Positions 1 to 9,369 of a stretch of 64,000 bases of DNA are shown here, piece by piece. A model generated the notes under the pieces. The model saw only the letters and a list, made by a program, of their open reading frames with translations. It had not been told where the DNA came from and did not search any database. Position 1 is the first letter of the stretch. Every line of letters starts with the position of its first letter. This stretch comes from Closterium sp. Naga37s-1 (Eukaryota; Streptophyta; Zygnematophyceae; Desmidiales; Closteriaceae), in assembly GCA_947471745.1 (NCBI GenBank), contig CANJKZ010000174.1, positions 2,418,501-2,482,500 of the forward strand, read 5' to 3'. Position numbers and translations under genes: made by a program.

Positions 1-135
1 GCAGCAGCATTGGCTGCCCCCTGGAGAACCAGTAGCAGCCTAGGCTGCCTCTCAGCAGAACCAGAAGCAGCACAGGCTGCCCCCAGCGCACCAGCAGCAG
101 CTTAGGCTGCCCCCAGCAGAACCAGCAGCAGCATA
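1..135 (+). repeat. Imperfect ~36-bp tandem repeat in Copia-A
   Basis: About four imperfect units with the shared pattern AGCAGCAGC-TAGGCTGCCCCCAGCAGAACC. A TAG at 134-136 closes the pol frame just upstream of the ATG at 143, so the repeat is not read as part of the annotated protein. It may be a decayed Gln/Pro-rich gag segment. Confidence 0.6.
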
Positions 136-142
136 GGCTCAC

Positions 143-3100
143 ATGGCATGTACTAGGGTTCTACAGCAGCAGGGCCAGCCGCAGCACTCCCGTCAGTGGG
201 GGCCTGCGGGTCCAAAGTGTGGCGCCCCCAGCAGTGGCTCAGCTAGCAGTGGGCGAGACGTCGGCCCCTGCGGGTACCGGGCCCTGACAGGCCCTGGTGC
301 TGGCACTACCTGCTGGAGTCCTGACCACACTGCGTCCAGCTGCTACCGTCGACTCGACGACCTCCACCGTGAGCGTTTTGGTCCTCACGCTATTACACCG
401 CACTGGCCTTCGCGCCTTCGCCAGCGCACTACTGCACCAGTTGAGTCTCACCTGCCTGGTCTAGGACCCTTTCCGGCTGCACGAGTAGAGACCTGTGTTT
501 CCAGTCTTGGTGCGTGTGTTGTTTCCAGTCCCGGCGCCTCTGAGGGTCTTTGTGTAGAAGCTGCAGCTACCACTAGTCTAGCACTAGCCTTTGTAGCTGG
601 TTCGGGTGCGACCCCACAGACTGCACAGCTTTCCTTCACCCTAGATTCTGGAGCGTCCAGCTGTTTCTTTCGCGACTGTACCGACCTCACACCACTGCGC
701 ACTCCAGTCACTGTCGCCTTGGCTGACCCCTCTGTGGGACGTGTAGTTGCTAGCAGCACCACCACTCTTCCGTGTCCGGCGGCTCCCTCAGGTTTTCTTA
801 CAGGTTACTACACCCCCTCGTTCTCTAGGAACCTGGTGGGTGTCAGTCACCTTCACGACCTAGGCGTAGTCACTACTTTCCCACTGGACGAGCCTGTTGC
901 CTCCTGCACTGTCGGTGCCACTGGGGCGCCCCTGGCCACATTCCACAGAGAGCCGGGATCTGGTCTGTACTCACTACACACTGGGTCCCACCACACTGAG
1001 TCGGGTCAGGTCAGGTCAGGTCAGGTAGCTGCTGTGTCGTGTGACTGTCGGTCCCTCACCCACCCGTCGGTCCTCTGGCACCACCGTCTAGGTCACCCGT
1101 CGTTCCCGCGTCTCAGTAGGATGGCACGTTACCGTCTGGTCTCAGGTCTCCCAGGGTCGCTTGCACCGCTTCCCCGCTCGCCTGCGCCGCTGTGCACTCC
1201 TTGCGTCGAGGGTCGGCAGCGCGCTGCCCCTCACTCCTCCTCGTTCCCCCCCACCACGGCTCCCTTCGAGACCCTGCACTTGGACGTCTGGGGCCCCTCT
1301 CCGGTCCTTGGCCCACGTCAGGAGCGCTACTTCCTGATTGTGGTGGACGACTACTCCCGCTACACCACGGTTTTCCCCTTGCGACGGAAGGCCGACGTGC
1401 CTACCGTCCTCGAGCCGTGGCTACTAGCGTGGGGTGGCGCCCAGGGCCTGTGTGGGCTTCGCCTACACTCGGACCGTGGTGGTGAGTTTTCTTCCACTCG
1501 CCTGGAGACGTTCTGTCAGGGTCGGGGGATCATCCAGTCTTACACGCTACCAGCATCACCGCAGCAGAACGGGGTAGCCGAGCGACGCATCGGCCTGGTC
1601 ATGGAGGTTGCCCGGACCTCCATGTGCCATGCCGGTGCCCCCCAGTTCTTGTGGCCCCAGGCAGTCCGCTACGCCGCGCACCAGCTGAACCTGTGGCCCA
1701 GTGACGCACGGCCAAGGGTGACGCCGGTCTCCCTTTGGACAGGTTCTCCGGGCGTAGCAGCTGACTTCCGCGTCTGGGGTTGTCTGGCTCACGTTCCCGC
1801 CCCTGGCGCGAACAAGTTGTCTCCGCGCACTCGTGCCTGCGTCTTTCTTGGCTTCCCTTTGGACGCCTCCGGCTGGGTGTTCTACGACCCGGTCACCTAC
1901 CAGTTCTTCGCTTCGCAGGACGTCACGTTCGACGAGTCTGTCTGTTACTACAGGAGTCGCCCCCACCGAGGTACTGAGGCCTTTTTCCCCCCGCTGTTCC
2001 TCACCCTTGAGCCCCCACCAGTCGCCCCGGTAGCCCCCCCCCCTTCGCGTCCTGCCCCGTCAGGTGTGTCGCACGTCACTCCGCAGTCTTCCCCCCCGCA
2101 GCGTCCAGTCCCTGTCGTGTCTGGGGGTGCGGGAGGTGCAGTTGCGGAGGGTGAGGGTACTGGGGCTGCAGGAGCTGGTGGTGTCGGCTCTGGGGGTGCA
2201 GGGGTTGTGGGCGTGGAGGTCACTCCTGTGGAGGACACGGCAGCCTCGACTCGGCGGCCTCGCCCTGCCTCACCCCCTGGCTTCCCGTCCGTCCCGCAGT
2301 TTCCTCCTCCTTCTTCTCTGCGGTCGGTTGCTGCGGAGCCTGGGGGTGTTCCTGCGGGAGGTACTGGAGGCCCCGGGGGTGTCGGTGGTGGAGGTGCTGG
2401 TTCTGGGGGTGCTGGAGCTGGAGGCACTGGCACTGTGGCGCCTACACCGCGCACTGTACGTTTCCTGACCCGTGAGCAGCGTCTCCTCCGGTTGGAGAGG
2501 GAGGAGCGTGAGCGATTTGAGAGGGCACAGCAGCAGCAGCAGCAGCAGGAGAGAGTAGAGGAGGAGTCACAGCAGCAGCACGAGAGGGTAGCGCAGGAGT
2601 CCCGGTCGCAGCAGCGGGTGCAGCTGCAGCCGCAGCAGGAGAGGGTAGAGGAGGAGTCACGGCCGCACCAGGAGAGGGTAGAGCAGGAGTCCCGCCCGCA
2701 GCAGCAGGTGCAGTTACAGACACAGCAGGAGAGAGTAGAGGAGCAGTCATGGCCGCACCAGGAGAGGGTAGAGCAGGAGTCCCACCCGCAGCAGCAGGTG
2801 CAGTTACAGACGCAGCAGGAGAGAGTAGAGGAGGAGTCACGGCAGCAGCAGGAGAGGGTAGCGCAGGAGTCCCGGTCGCAGCAGCGGGTACAGCTGCAGC
2901 CGCAGCAGGAGAGGGCAGAGGCGGAGCCACAGGAGCAGCAGCAGGGGCCGGTACCGTCGCAGCAGACGCCAGAGGAGGCGGAGCAGCAGCGACTGCGACT
3001 ACGCGACCTCCCCGACCCAGCACCTGCATGCTTTGTTCGTGGTCCCCTACCGTCCCCTCCTGTTCCACCAGTTGAGTCCCTTTCCTCCTCCCAGTGGACT

Positions 3101-5143
3101 CGTCGTCCTCCCCTCAGTCGTGCTGTGTCTCCACAGCCCCGTCGGTCCCGTTACCGTGCAGACGGTCCGTTTCACCTTGTTCTCCGCTCTCGTGTTCCAC
3201 CTCCTCCTGTCCTTCCACAGCCCCCTGAGTCGTCCCTCACTGTGCTTCACGACCCGTTGTCCGACTACCTCCGTGCCTCCCGTCCTGTCGTCTCCCGTGT
3301 TTTGTCCGCGTTGGTCACTCACCCGACTGCACCTCTGTCGTCTGTCTCAGCACTTGTTACCACTGTCTCTGGCTTTGCCTCTTCCCACCGCCTTGACTAC
3401 GCCGCTCACTTGGTGAGTGGCCCTGCACGTTCTCCGTCCTCTGGGGGTGCTCCTGTCTTTCCCCTGGAGGTCGTAGAGGACAGGCAGTTCGAGCTTGGTT
3501 TCCTTGCGGCCGCTGTTCCTCATCTCTGCGCCATGCTGCTTGCCCCTGAGGGGGATCCAGACGCCCTTGACATCCCGATCCCTCGCACTCACGCCGAGGC
3601 GGTCTCGGGACCCTGGGCTTCGTACTGGATAGCAGCTGAGGAGGCAGAGATGGCATCTTATAGGTCCACAGGCACTTACGTCGACGCAGTCCCACCACCT
3701 GGGACGAATGTCGTCAGTGGCCGATGGCTCTACAAGGTGAAGCGGCCGCCTGGATCACCACCTGTGTTCAAGGCGCGCTATGTTGCGAGAGGCTTCAGTC
3801 AGCGAGAGGGGGTGGACTTCTTCCAGACCTTCGCTCCCACCCCGAAGATGAGTACTCTTCGGGTGTTGCTGCATATTGCAGCCCAGCGCGACTACGAGTT
3901 GCACTCCTTGGACTTTTCCACCGCGTTCCTTCAGGGGAGCCTGCACGAGCAGATCTGGCTGCGTCGCCCGCCTGGCTTCACTGGCTCTTTCCCACCTGGG
4001 ACCCAGTGGCAGCTGCGTCGACCAGTCTACGGCCTGCGTCAGGCCCCACGTGAGTGGCACGACACACTTCGCTCGACCCTTGCAGCTCTTGACTTCTTTC
4101 CGTCGTCTGCTGACCCGTCACTGTTCGTTCGCCGTGGCTCGACCCCGTTCTTTGTCCTGGTCTACGTCGACAACCTAGTGTTCGCCACTCCCGACCGACG
4201 CGCGCTGGCCTCCGTGAAGGAGGAACTGCAGAGGAGACACACTTGCACTGACCTTGGTGAGCTGCAGCACTACCTTGGCCTGCAGATCACCAGGGACAGG
4301 GCAGCTCGCACCATTACGCTGACTCAGTCGCATATGGTCGAGCAGATCCTCACGCGGTTTCGCTTCCCGTTCTCCAAGGTACAGCTCACCCCTCTTGGTG
4401 TGGATCATGGGCTCACGGCTCCACCTTCGGACGAGTCATTTGAGTCCAGTGGTCCATATCCTGAGCTGGTGGGTTGTCTCATGTACCTGATGACCTGTAC
4501 TCGCCCAGACCTAGCTTACCCTCTTAGCGTCCTTGCGCGCTTTGTTGCGCCTGGGAGACACCGACCTTCCCACTGGTACGCTGCTAAGAGGGTGGCGAAG
4601 TATGTGGCGAGTACATCAGGCATGGGACTTGTCCTTGGAGGGAAGCAGCCAGTTACACTCACAGGTTACTCGGACTCGTCGTGGGCCGACGACGCGGAGA
4701 CGCGTCGGTCTACACAGGGGTACTCCTTTAGCCTCGGGGCAGGTGCTGTTTCGTGGCGGTCGACTCGGGCGTCGTCTGTCGCCGGTTCCAGCTGTGAGGC
4801 AGAGGTGTACGCTGCGGCCATGGCCGCTCAGGAGCTTCGCTGGCTGTCTTTCCTTCTCACCGACCTTGGTGAGCGGCCTCGCTCTCCCCCAGTCTTGTTC
4901 GCCGACAACAGGTCTGCTGTCCTGTTGTGTGAGGAGCCCCGACTGGTTGGGAAGGCGAAGCACATCCAGCTTCGTTACTTCCTTCTGCGTGAGTTGCAGC
5001 AGCGTGGACAGGCACTCGTTCGACGTGTGGTCTCTGAGGCAAACACGGCAGATATCTTCACCAAGGCGTTGCCGCCTTGTGACCACCAGCGTTTCTGCAC
5101 CCATCTTGGCCTTGTGCCTGCCCGTCCTCACTTGCTTGCTTAG
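143..5143 (+). CDS. Copia-A pol polyprotein (protease, integrase, RT, RNase H), 1666 aa
   Basis: Polyprotein of a Ty1/copia element. In order: a decayed Cys/His module near residues 45-70, protease DSGA (Asp168), GAG-pre-integrase motif (LWHHRLGHPS), integrase triad Asp381, Asp444 and Glu480 (DD35E spacing), a Pro/Gly linker, a Gln/Glu-rich repeat (nt 2551-2970), reverse transcriptase and RNase H ending in the usual TADIFTKAL motif. The second catalytic Asp of the RT box is Asn (YVDN, codon 4172-4174), which should abolish polymerisation. The rest of the frame is free of stops, so the mutation is recent or the copy depends on other elements. The first ATG was taken as the start, but gag is missing, so the true N-terminus is probably lost. 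Confidence 0.9.
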   Translation: MACTRVLQQQGQPQHSRQWGPAGPKCGAPSSGSASSGRDVGPCGYRALTGPGAGTTCWSPDHTASSCYRRLDDLHRERFGPHAITPHWPSRLRQRTTAPVESHLPGLGPFPAARVETCVSSLGACVVSSPGASEGLCVEAAATTSLALAFVAGSGATPQTAQLSFTLDSGASSCFFRDCTDLTPLRTPVTVALADPSVGRVVASSTTTLPCPAAPSGFLTGYYTPSFSRNLVGVSHLHDLGVVTTFPLDEPVASCTVGATGAPLATFHREPGSGLYSLHTGSHHTESGQVRSGQVAAVSCDCRSLTHPSVLWHHRLGHPSFPRLSRMARYRLVSGLPGSLAPLPRSPAPLCTPCVEGRQRAAPHSSSFPPTTAPFETLHLDVWGPSPVLGPRQERYFLIVVDDYSRYTTVFPLRRKADVPTVLEPWLLAWGGAQGLCGLRLHSDRGGEFSSTRLETFCQGRGIIQSYTLPASPQQNGVAERRIGLVMEVARTSMCHAGAPQFLWPQAVRYAAHQLNLWPSDARPRVTPVSLWTGSPGVAADFRVWGCLAHVPAPGANKLSPRTRACVFLGFPLDASGWVFYDPVTYQFFASQDVTFDESVCYYRSRPHRGTEAFFPPLFLTLEPPPVAPVAPPPSRPAPSGVSHVTPQSSPPQRPVPVVSGGAGGAVAEGEGTGAAGAGGVGSGGAGVVGVEVTPVEDTAASTRRPRPASPPGFPSVPQFPPPSSLRSVAAEPGGVPAGGTGGPGGVGGGGAGSGGAGAGGTGTVAPTPRTVRFLTREQRLLRLEREERERFERAQQQQQQQERVEEESQQQHERVAQESRSQQRVQLQPQQERVEEESRPHQERVEQESRPQQQVQLQTQQERVEEQSWPHQERVEQESHPQQQVQLQTQQERVEEESRQQQERVAQESRSQQRVQLQPQQERAEAEPQEQQQGPVPSQQTPEEAEQQRLRLRDLPDPAPACFVRGPLPSPPVPPVESLSSSQWTRRPPLSRAVSPQPRRSRYRADGPFHLVLRSRVPPPPVLPQPPESSLTVLHDPLSDYLRASRPVVSRVLSALVTHPTAPLSSVSALVTTVSGFASSHRLDYAAHLVSGPARSPSSGGAPVFPLEVVEDRQFELGFLAAAVPHLCAMLLAPEGDPDALDIPIPRTHAEAVSGPWASYWIAAEEAEMASYRSTGTYVDAVPPPGTNVVSGRWLYKVKRPPGSPPVFKARYVARGFSQREGVDFFQTFAPTPKMSTLRVLLHIAAQRDYELHSLDFSTAFLQGSLHEQIWLRRPPGFTGSFPPGTQWQLRRPVYGLRQAPREWHDTLRSTLAALDFFPSSADPSLFVRRGSTPFFVLVYVDNLVFATPDRRALASVKEELQRRHTCTDLGELQHYLGLQITRDRAARTITLTQSHMVEQILTRFRFPFSKVQLTPLGVDHGLTAPPSDESFESSGPYPELVGCLMYLMTCTRPDLAYPLSVLARFVAPGRHRPSHWYAAKRVAKYVASTSGMGLVLGGKQPVTLTGYSDSSWADDAETRRSTQGYSFSLGAGAVSWRSTRASSVAGSSCEAEVYAAAMAAQELRWLSFLLTDLGERPRSPPVLFADNRSAVLLCEEPRLVGKAKHIQLRYFLLRELQQRGQALVRRVVSEANTADIFTKALPPCDHQRFCTHLGLVPARPHLLA
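2551..2970 (+). repeat. 90-bp (30-aa) tandem repeat in the Copia-A linker
   Basis: The GAGRGTAGAG motif recurs at 2551, 2641, 2731, 2821 and (as GAGGGCAGAG) 2911, an exact 90-bp period. It encodes 30-residue units rich in Gln, Glu and Arg (ERVEEESR, ERVEQESRPQQQVQLQ). It lies between integrase and RT, where the other elements have Gly/Ala repeats. Confidence 0.9.
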
Positions 5144-5149
5144 AGATGC

Positions 5150-5359
5150 CTTGTTCTGCATGTCTTCTACTCTTGCATCTCTTTATATTTGCTATATACC
5201 TGCATGTGGACTGGCCTTGTGGCCCCTTGCTTGCTCTCGGAGTGTGTGGTGACTTTGAGCTCCACCCTGAGATTTGTCTTGTTCTTGTAGACTGGTCTTG
5301 TGACCGTTGCTTGCTCTTGTTGTTTCTACAGGACTTCCGTCACCTAGACTATGGGGGTG
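5150..5359 (+). promoter_or_regulatory. Copia-A 3' UTR stem-loops and polypurine tract
   Basis: Noncoding segment shared with Copia-C, D, E, I and J. Stem-loop GGCC-TTGT-GGCC is at 5213-5224 and GGTC-TTGT-GACC at 5294-5305. The tract ATGGGGGTG (5351-5359) directly precedes the LTR and should prime plus-strand DNA synthesis. Confidence 0.75.
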
Positions 5360-5490
5360 TGTCAACATATCTTTTATATGTGTTGTTTAGGTTAGTCTAG
5401 GTGTTACGTTTCTACTTACTTGCATGATTAGGGTTTGCTATATCTAGGGTTGTACTTCACATTTTCTACCAATTCATTCTTATCGTAACA
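5360..5490 (+). repeat. 3' LTR of Copia-A
   Basis: Starts TGTCA right after the polypurine tract and ends about ...GTAACA at 5490, 131 bp, close to the LTR length of the other elements. The end was set by where the LRR reading frame begins (last in-frame stop 5486-5488). The 5' LTR is not in the window, so the target duplication cannot be checked. Confidence 0.75.
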
Positions 5491-6550
5491 CTTCCATGCT
5501 GTAAATGCCTCTGCACTAGTCCCTTTCGCCTTCAGATTTCCAAGCCTGAGGGAGCTATGGCTGCACGACCTTCCTCTGCTGCACGAGCTACCGCCCTCCT
5601 TCTCCTGCCTCTCCTCCCTGCAGCGTCTGGTCATCACCCGCTGCCATGGGCTCAACTCACTCCCTGACTGCCTGCCGGAGCTCCCCTTGCTGCGCGATCT
5701 CGCCCTGGTAATAAACCACAACCTCACCGTCCCGATAGATTTCCTCCCGCGCCTGGGCTCGGTGCGTCGCCTGGTGGTGCACCGGGGGTGTGAGAACAAG
5801 ACCATCATCACGCATCAGGGGAGGGTGAGGCCACAGTTTGCGCTTCCCCCGCGGGTGAAAGAGCTCCACACGGATGACTTTGGCAGTGAGGTGCTGCGGT
5901 TGCGTGAGCTGGAGAGACTGGAGGTGACTGAGGGGGTCTTTGTAAAATTTAGTATCGACGAGGTTCAGGTTATGGAGGAAATTACTAAGGTTGGCGGAGA
6001 AGGTCGGAGGAGGGGTGGAGAGGAAGAGGAGGGCAATGGCGGCTTTAATGAAGACAGCAGCAACGAGATAACTGGCATTAGCAGCGCCAGCAGCAGCAGC
6101 AGCAGCAGAAGTAAGCATGGCAGCAAGCAGCAGCTTCTGCCTTGCTTGCAACGGCTGCACCTTGTTAACTGCCATGTGGGCCCTCGCTTCCCTCCCTGGA
6201 TGCGCCACCTCACGTCCTTGCAGCACCTCTCCCTCACCCACATCCTCCAATCTGATGTATTTGCCTGCCCTGTGGAGCAAGCGACAGAACCTGACCAACT
6301 GGAACGCCTGCGCAGGGCTTATGTGCAGGAGGAGGAGCACTGGGAGAATCTCACGTCGCTGCAGCGGGTTGAGAGATGTGCGTGCTGCCCCCCCATAGTT
6401 GTACCATTGGAGTGGCAGCCGCTTGTGCGTGTGGTTGATGCAGCAGCGACAAAAAGAGATGCAGCAGCAGGTGCAGCAGCTTGCGGAGGGGATGTGATTC
6501 GACGGGCAGGATTCGTGCTCGGAGACTTGGGAGGATCCAACGGTCTGTGA
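5491..6550 (+). pseudogene. LRR-repeat protein, 3' fragment truncated by Copia-A
   Basis: An open frame with no start codon runs from the LTR border to a TGA at 6548-6550. It encodes leucine-rich repeats of the plant intracellular type (for example LPDCLPELPLLRDLAL, LQRLHLVNC, LTSLQHLSLT). An acidic Gly/Glu stretch and a poly-Ser run (near nt 6080-6110, AGC/CAG triplets) sit between repeats. Such proteins usually bind ligands or act in immune receptors; no NB-ARC or kinase domain is visible in this part. The 5' part should lie left of the Copia element, outside the window. The shorter frame starting at Met 5687 is probably not the true start, because LRR motifs continue upstream of it. Confidence 0.75.
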
Positions 6551-6867
6551 TGTGATGTGACCAGCGCAGGGAGGGAGTATCAGGCAAGGGTTTTTTTATC
6601 AGGGTAAATTACTATGTTTCTCTGAAAATCAGAGTGGTTTTTGGGGGGTCACTCTGACGTTTCTGGGTATTTTTTTCGGAAGTTAAAATTTCTCTTATTT
6701 GCCAGGGTTTTGATTTTAGGTACTCTGATAGACCAGTGTAAATTTCTGGCGAATGCATTTTTCTCTGTACAGGGTACAGAAATTTCGACCGAGCCCCCCC
6801 CTTAACTTGGTGAGGAAATGTCAAGAAGAATTAATTATCTTCACAAAACGTGCATCTCTCAATTGTG
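6551..6867. other. AT-richer intergenic stretch, no gene seen
   Basis: T-rich sequence with a short inverted repeat (CTCTGAAAATCAGAG near 6620). CTCTGA/TCAGAG fragments recur at 7630-7680, so the 628-bp TIR element may have landed within an older repeat. No coding pattern seen. Confidence 0.5.
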
Positions 6868-6937
6868 TGGCGAGCGCATAGCCCAACGGTAACAGTTGTT
6901 GTAGGAGCGCGAAAGGCGTGGGTTCAATACTTGAGAG
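6868..6937 (+). other. tRNA-like sequence (SINE head candidate)
   Basis: A 70-nt stretch has an A-box-like TAGCCCAACGGTA and, about 30 nt later, a B-box-like GGGTTCAATACTT, the spacing of a pol III tRNA promoter. The acceptor arms do not pair convincingly and no clear anticodon loop is seen, so this is more likely a tRNA-derived SINE head or tRNA relic than a working tRNA. Confidence 0.4.
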
Positions 6938-6968
6938 GACATTCAGAGTTGGAAAAATTGGTACACTA

Positions 6969-7596
6969 AGGGTACATTCCGCGCTGGACACTTTCTCAAA
7001 GAAAGTGTCCCAATCGATTGTGACGCGGATGTACAGCTTATGCTGCCAGGTGTCCGAAACCCGGGCCGCACGTGGGTGTCGCCGAACGCATTAATCATTG
7101 GTTGACGTGAACTGCGGAACAATCGCGCGCTAATTGCACGCCAGCGCAACACATTCACGGTATCGCACGCGATGCCAAATGTCCCCACATGCTCCATGTA
7201 CCTAGACAACATTCAACAGACACCCATATCCCTATCAACGCGTTCAATGCAGCGTGATTGGTCGAGCCAACACACACGGAATTATTGACAGGCCCGCGCA
7301 CTTCCCGCCAGCGCAGCTTCCCCCCATGGTCAATACACTTTCCCCTCAACTCCCCCCGCCACCCCCCATGTTCATTTGCGGGCCTGGCAGTGGTGGTGCG
7401 TATGACGCGGCTAAACCCTGGGCCCCCACCAAAATCACCAATCATATTTGATCACACATAATTGTCGCCCTGGTCGTACAATGTCGCGGTACATTGGTCG
7501 ATTGGGACATGAGGACTCGAGACATTTGAGGGCGACTCGGGCCAAAATCGATTGGGACACTTTCTTTGAGAAAGTGTCCAGCGCGGAATGTACCCT
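6969..7596. mobile_element. 628-bp non-autonomous element with 51-bp TIRs
   Basis: The left end (6969-7019) and right end (7546-7596) are near-perfect inverted copies, starting AGGGTACATTCCGCGCTGG. Each TIR contains an 11-bp palindromic stem (GGACACTTTCT / AGAAAGTGTCC) around a 3-nt loop. The interior has no transposase-like frame, so it is MITE-like. The target duplication is unclear: flanks read CACTA on the left and AACTG on the right. Confidence 0.8.
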
Positions 7597-8500
7597 AACT
7601 GTCCGTAGTTTTTTTTTTCAGAAGTGAAGTTTTCTCTGACAAATCAGAGTAACGCTCATGATCAACCCTGAATTTCAGAGTTCCCAAAAAAACAACTTGC
7701 AAGTAGTGAAAATCCGAGTAGTGAAAATAAAAAAAAAAGCCCTGGTATCTGGTCTTCCTTCTATAGGTACCGTACTTGCAAAGTTGCACCTCCTACTATG
7801 CGGTGCGGTATATGCTTGCGCACATCACATGCTCACATGAATGGGAATGTCCTCTGATCTATTACAGCAATAACTGGGTGGGAGATTCATTTATTGTAGA
7901 GTGATGTGATCTCTTGTCGCCCCTCTACGTGCGCCACATGAGTAATACCGTATGGTACAGTATCAGTGCTCCACATGCAATACCGCTCTTGCTGTAATAG
8001 AAAACACCCTCAGCAGTTAGTCACTCGCCATAGCAACGAGCGCTAAAACCAGAGCCATGTCAACGTTCGGCTTGATGCGCACTGCGTATGTGTGCGCGCT
8101 CAGAAACTCCCTCACATACCAAATGTCCCTCCACCTGCGCCAACAGAATCCCACTATTTGTCGTGATCTGAGCAATAGAGCAAGCACAGGGATAGGGAAG
8201 GAGAGGGAAGAAGCGTTTTGAACTGCATGCGTCAGACTCCTTGGCGCACCAAATGTCCCTCTCCACCTGCGCCAACATACAGTACGCCTGCTGCTTCTCA
8301 TGATCTGAGCCCAGAGCAAGCACGGAAAGAGGGAGAGGAGAGGAGAGGGCTGTCTGGGGATATTGGGCTGGGTCTGCCCAGCATAGTGAGTGAGTGCATG
8401 TGACCGTAGATTTTCCCACTTGTCCGCGCATCTCCTTACTCTCCACCAACGCCTTCCCAAGCCTTCTGCCGGTGGTGATGTGAGCAACAAAACAAACATA
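7597..8500. repeat. Noncoding stretch with imperfect direct duplications
   Basis: Two imperfect copies of about 85 bp begin at 8118 and 8249 (shared CAAATGTCCCT..CCACCTGCGCCAACA and TGATCTGAGC..AGAGCAAGCAC). A weaker third begins near 8410. They read as weak ORFs in both directions, but the similarity is at DNA level and no conserved domain is apparent. Confidence 0.5.
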
Positions 8501-8565
8501 TTGACAGGGTTAAGCTAGGTGTGCCCAATGCAATACGGAATACAGGTAGAACCTCCCTTGTAGAC

Positions 8566-9139
8566 CTATTTCCTTTCCACGTGCGAATTGTGGTCACACC
8601 GATTATCCATGATGCCCGTCGATTTACAAAATCTGAGGTCTCGTCTTCCACATGTGTCACACCTGCCAGGGTCCCCATGTCCAAGGTTCGTCGCCACCAC
8701 TCCAGTGCGGGTCTTCGGAGAAGCGAACCGCACCGCGTAATTTATACGCGTGGCATCATTGTCAACATTTGCAGCAGTAAAGACCTCCACGCCGAACATC
8801 CACCCTTTCACTGTTGTGTTCTTGTATGTAGGGTTAAACGGGAGCGGGCTCGCTCGTCGGTTTAATCTTGATCATAGTAACTGCAATTGCTGTTGTCATA
8901 GCTGTCCGCCTCTCTGCTTCTTTGACGCCACATTTGAGCTTGCCAATTGGATTATCACTCACTTCTTGGCTGGTAGTTTCGCCTTCCTCAGTAGGCGACT
9001 CCTGGCGCAGTGCTGCTCGCTCCTGGCATAGCTTGGAGTTTTCTTCGCATAACTATTCCACTTCTGTCGTTAACACCTTCATGCTGCTCTGCATCTCCGC
9101 TACTTGCTGCATGAGTCTGTCGATGGCCGCCCGATCCAT
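8566..9139 (-). pseudogene. Decayed retrotransposon gag
   Basis: Minus-strand reading from Met at 9139 gives a coiled-coil-like start (RLMQQVAEMQSSMKVL, LCEENSKLCQERAALRQE) with an internal stop. A frameshift then leads into a capsid-like segment near 8811 (WMFGVEVFTAANVDND), resembling Gag of plant Ty3 or copia elements. Breaks every 30-80 codons show it is old. Together with the canonical primer site at 9358-9369 it indicates a separate, much older LTR element on the minus strand. Confidence 0.5.
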
Positions 9140-9357
9140 GAGTCACAAGCTACGTCTAGTAGGTAGTGGGGTATCCGTAACTATCTGGCAACAGTGCAAG
9201 CGCAAAAAGTATCGGCGTCGGGCAAGTTCAATTTAATAAACGTTGCAACCAACCGTTTTGCAACCCAACATGCCTGTCTCACCCATGCCACTAAACTACC
9301 CTAAAAAAGCGGGGTGATTAAAACCACCCTCGAAAAGCGGGGTGAATTAATAAAGTA

Positions 9358-9369
9358 GCTCTGATACCA
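9358..9369 (-). other. Primer-binding site, tRNA-iMet type, of a decayed LTR element
   Basis: GCTCTGATACCA here is TGGTATCAGAGC on the minus strand, exactly the 12 nt complementary to the 3' end of plant initiator Met tRNA. It lies upstream of the gag relic in the same orientation. The LTR should extend to the right of about 9376, but I could not find its other end. Confidence 0.7.

Larger units (their letters stand above)
1..5490 (+). mobile_element. Copia-A: Ty1/copia LTR retrotransposon, 5' part outside the window
   Basis: A plus-strand element with one long pol reading frame, a conserved 3' UTR, a polypurine tract (5351-5359) and a 3' LTR beginning TGTCA at 5360. The 5' LTR, primer site and most of gag are absent or lie to the left of the window. 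Its LTR and linker differ from those of the other copies, so it is a separate family. It ends directly against a truncated LRR gene, so it probably inserted into that exon. Confidence 0.9.
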
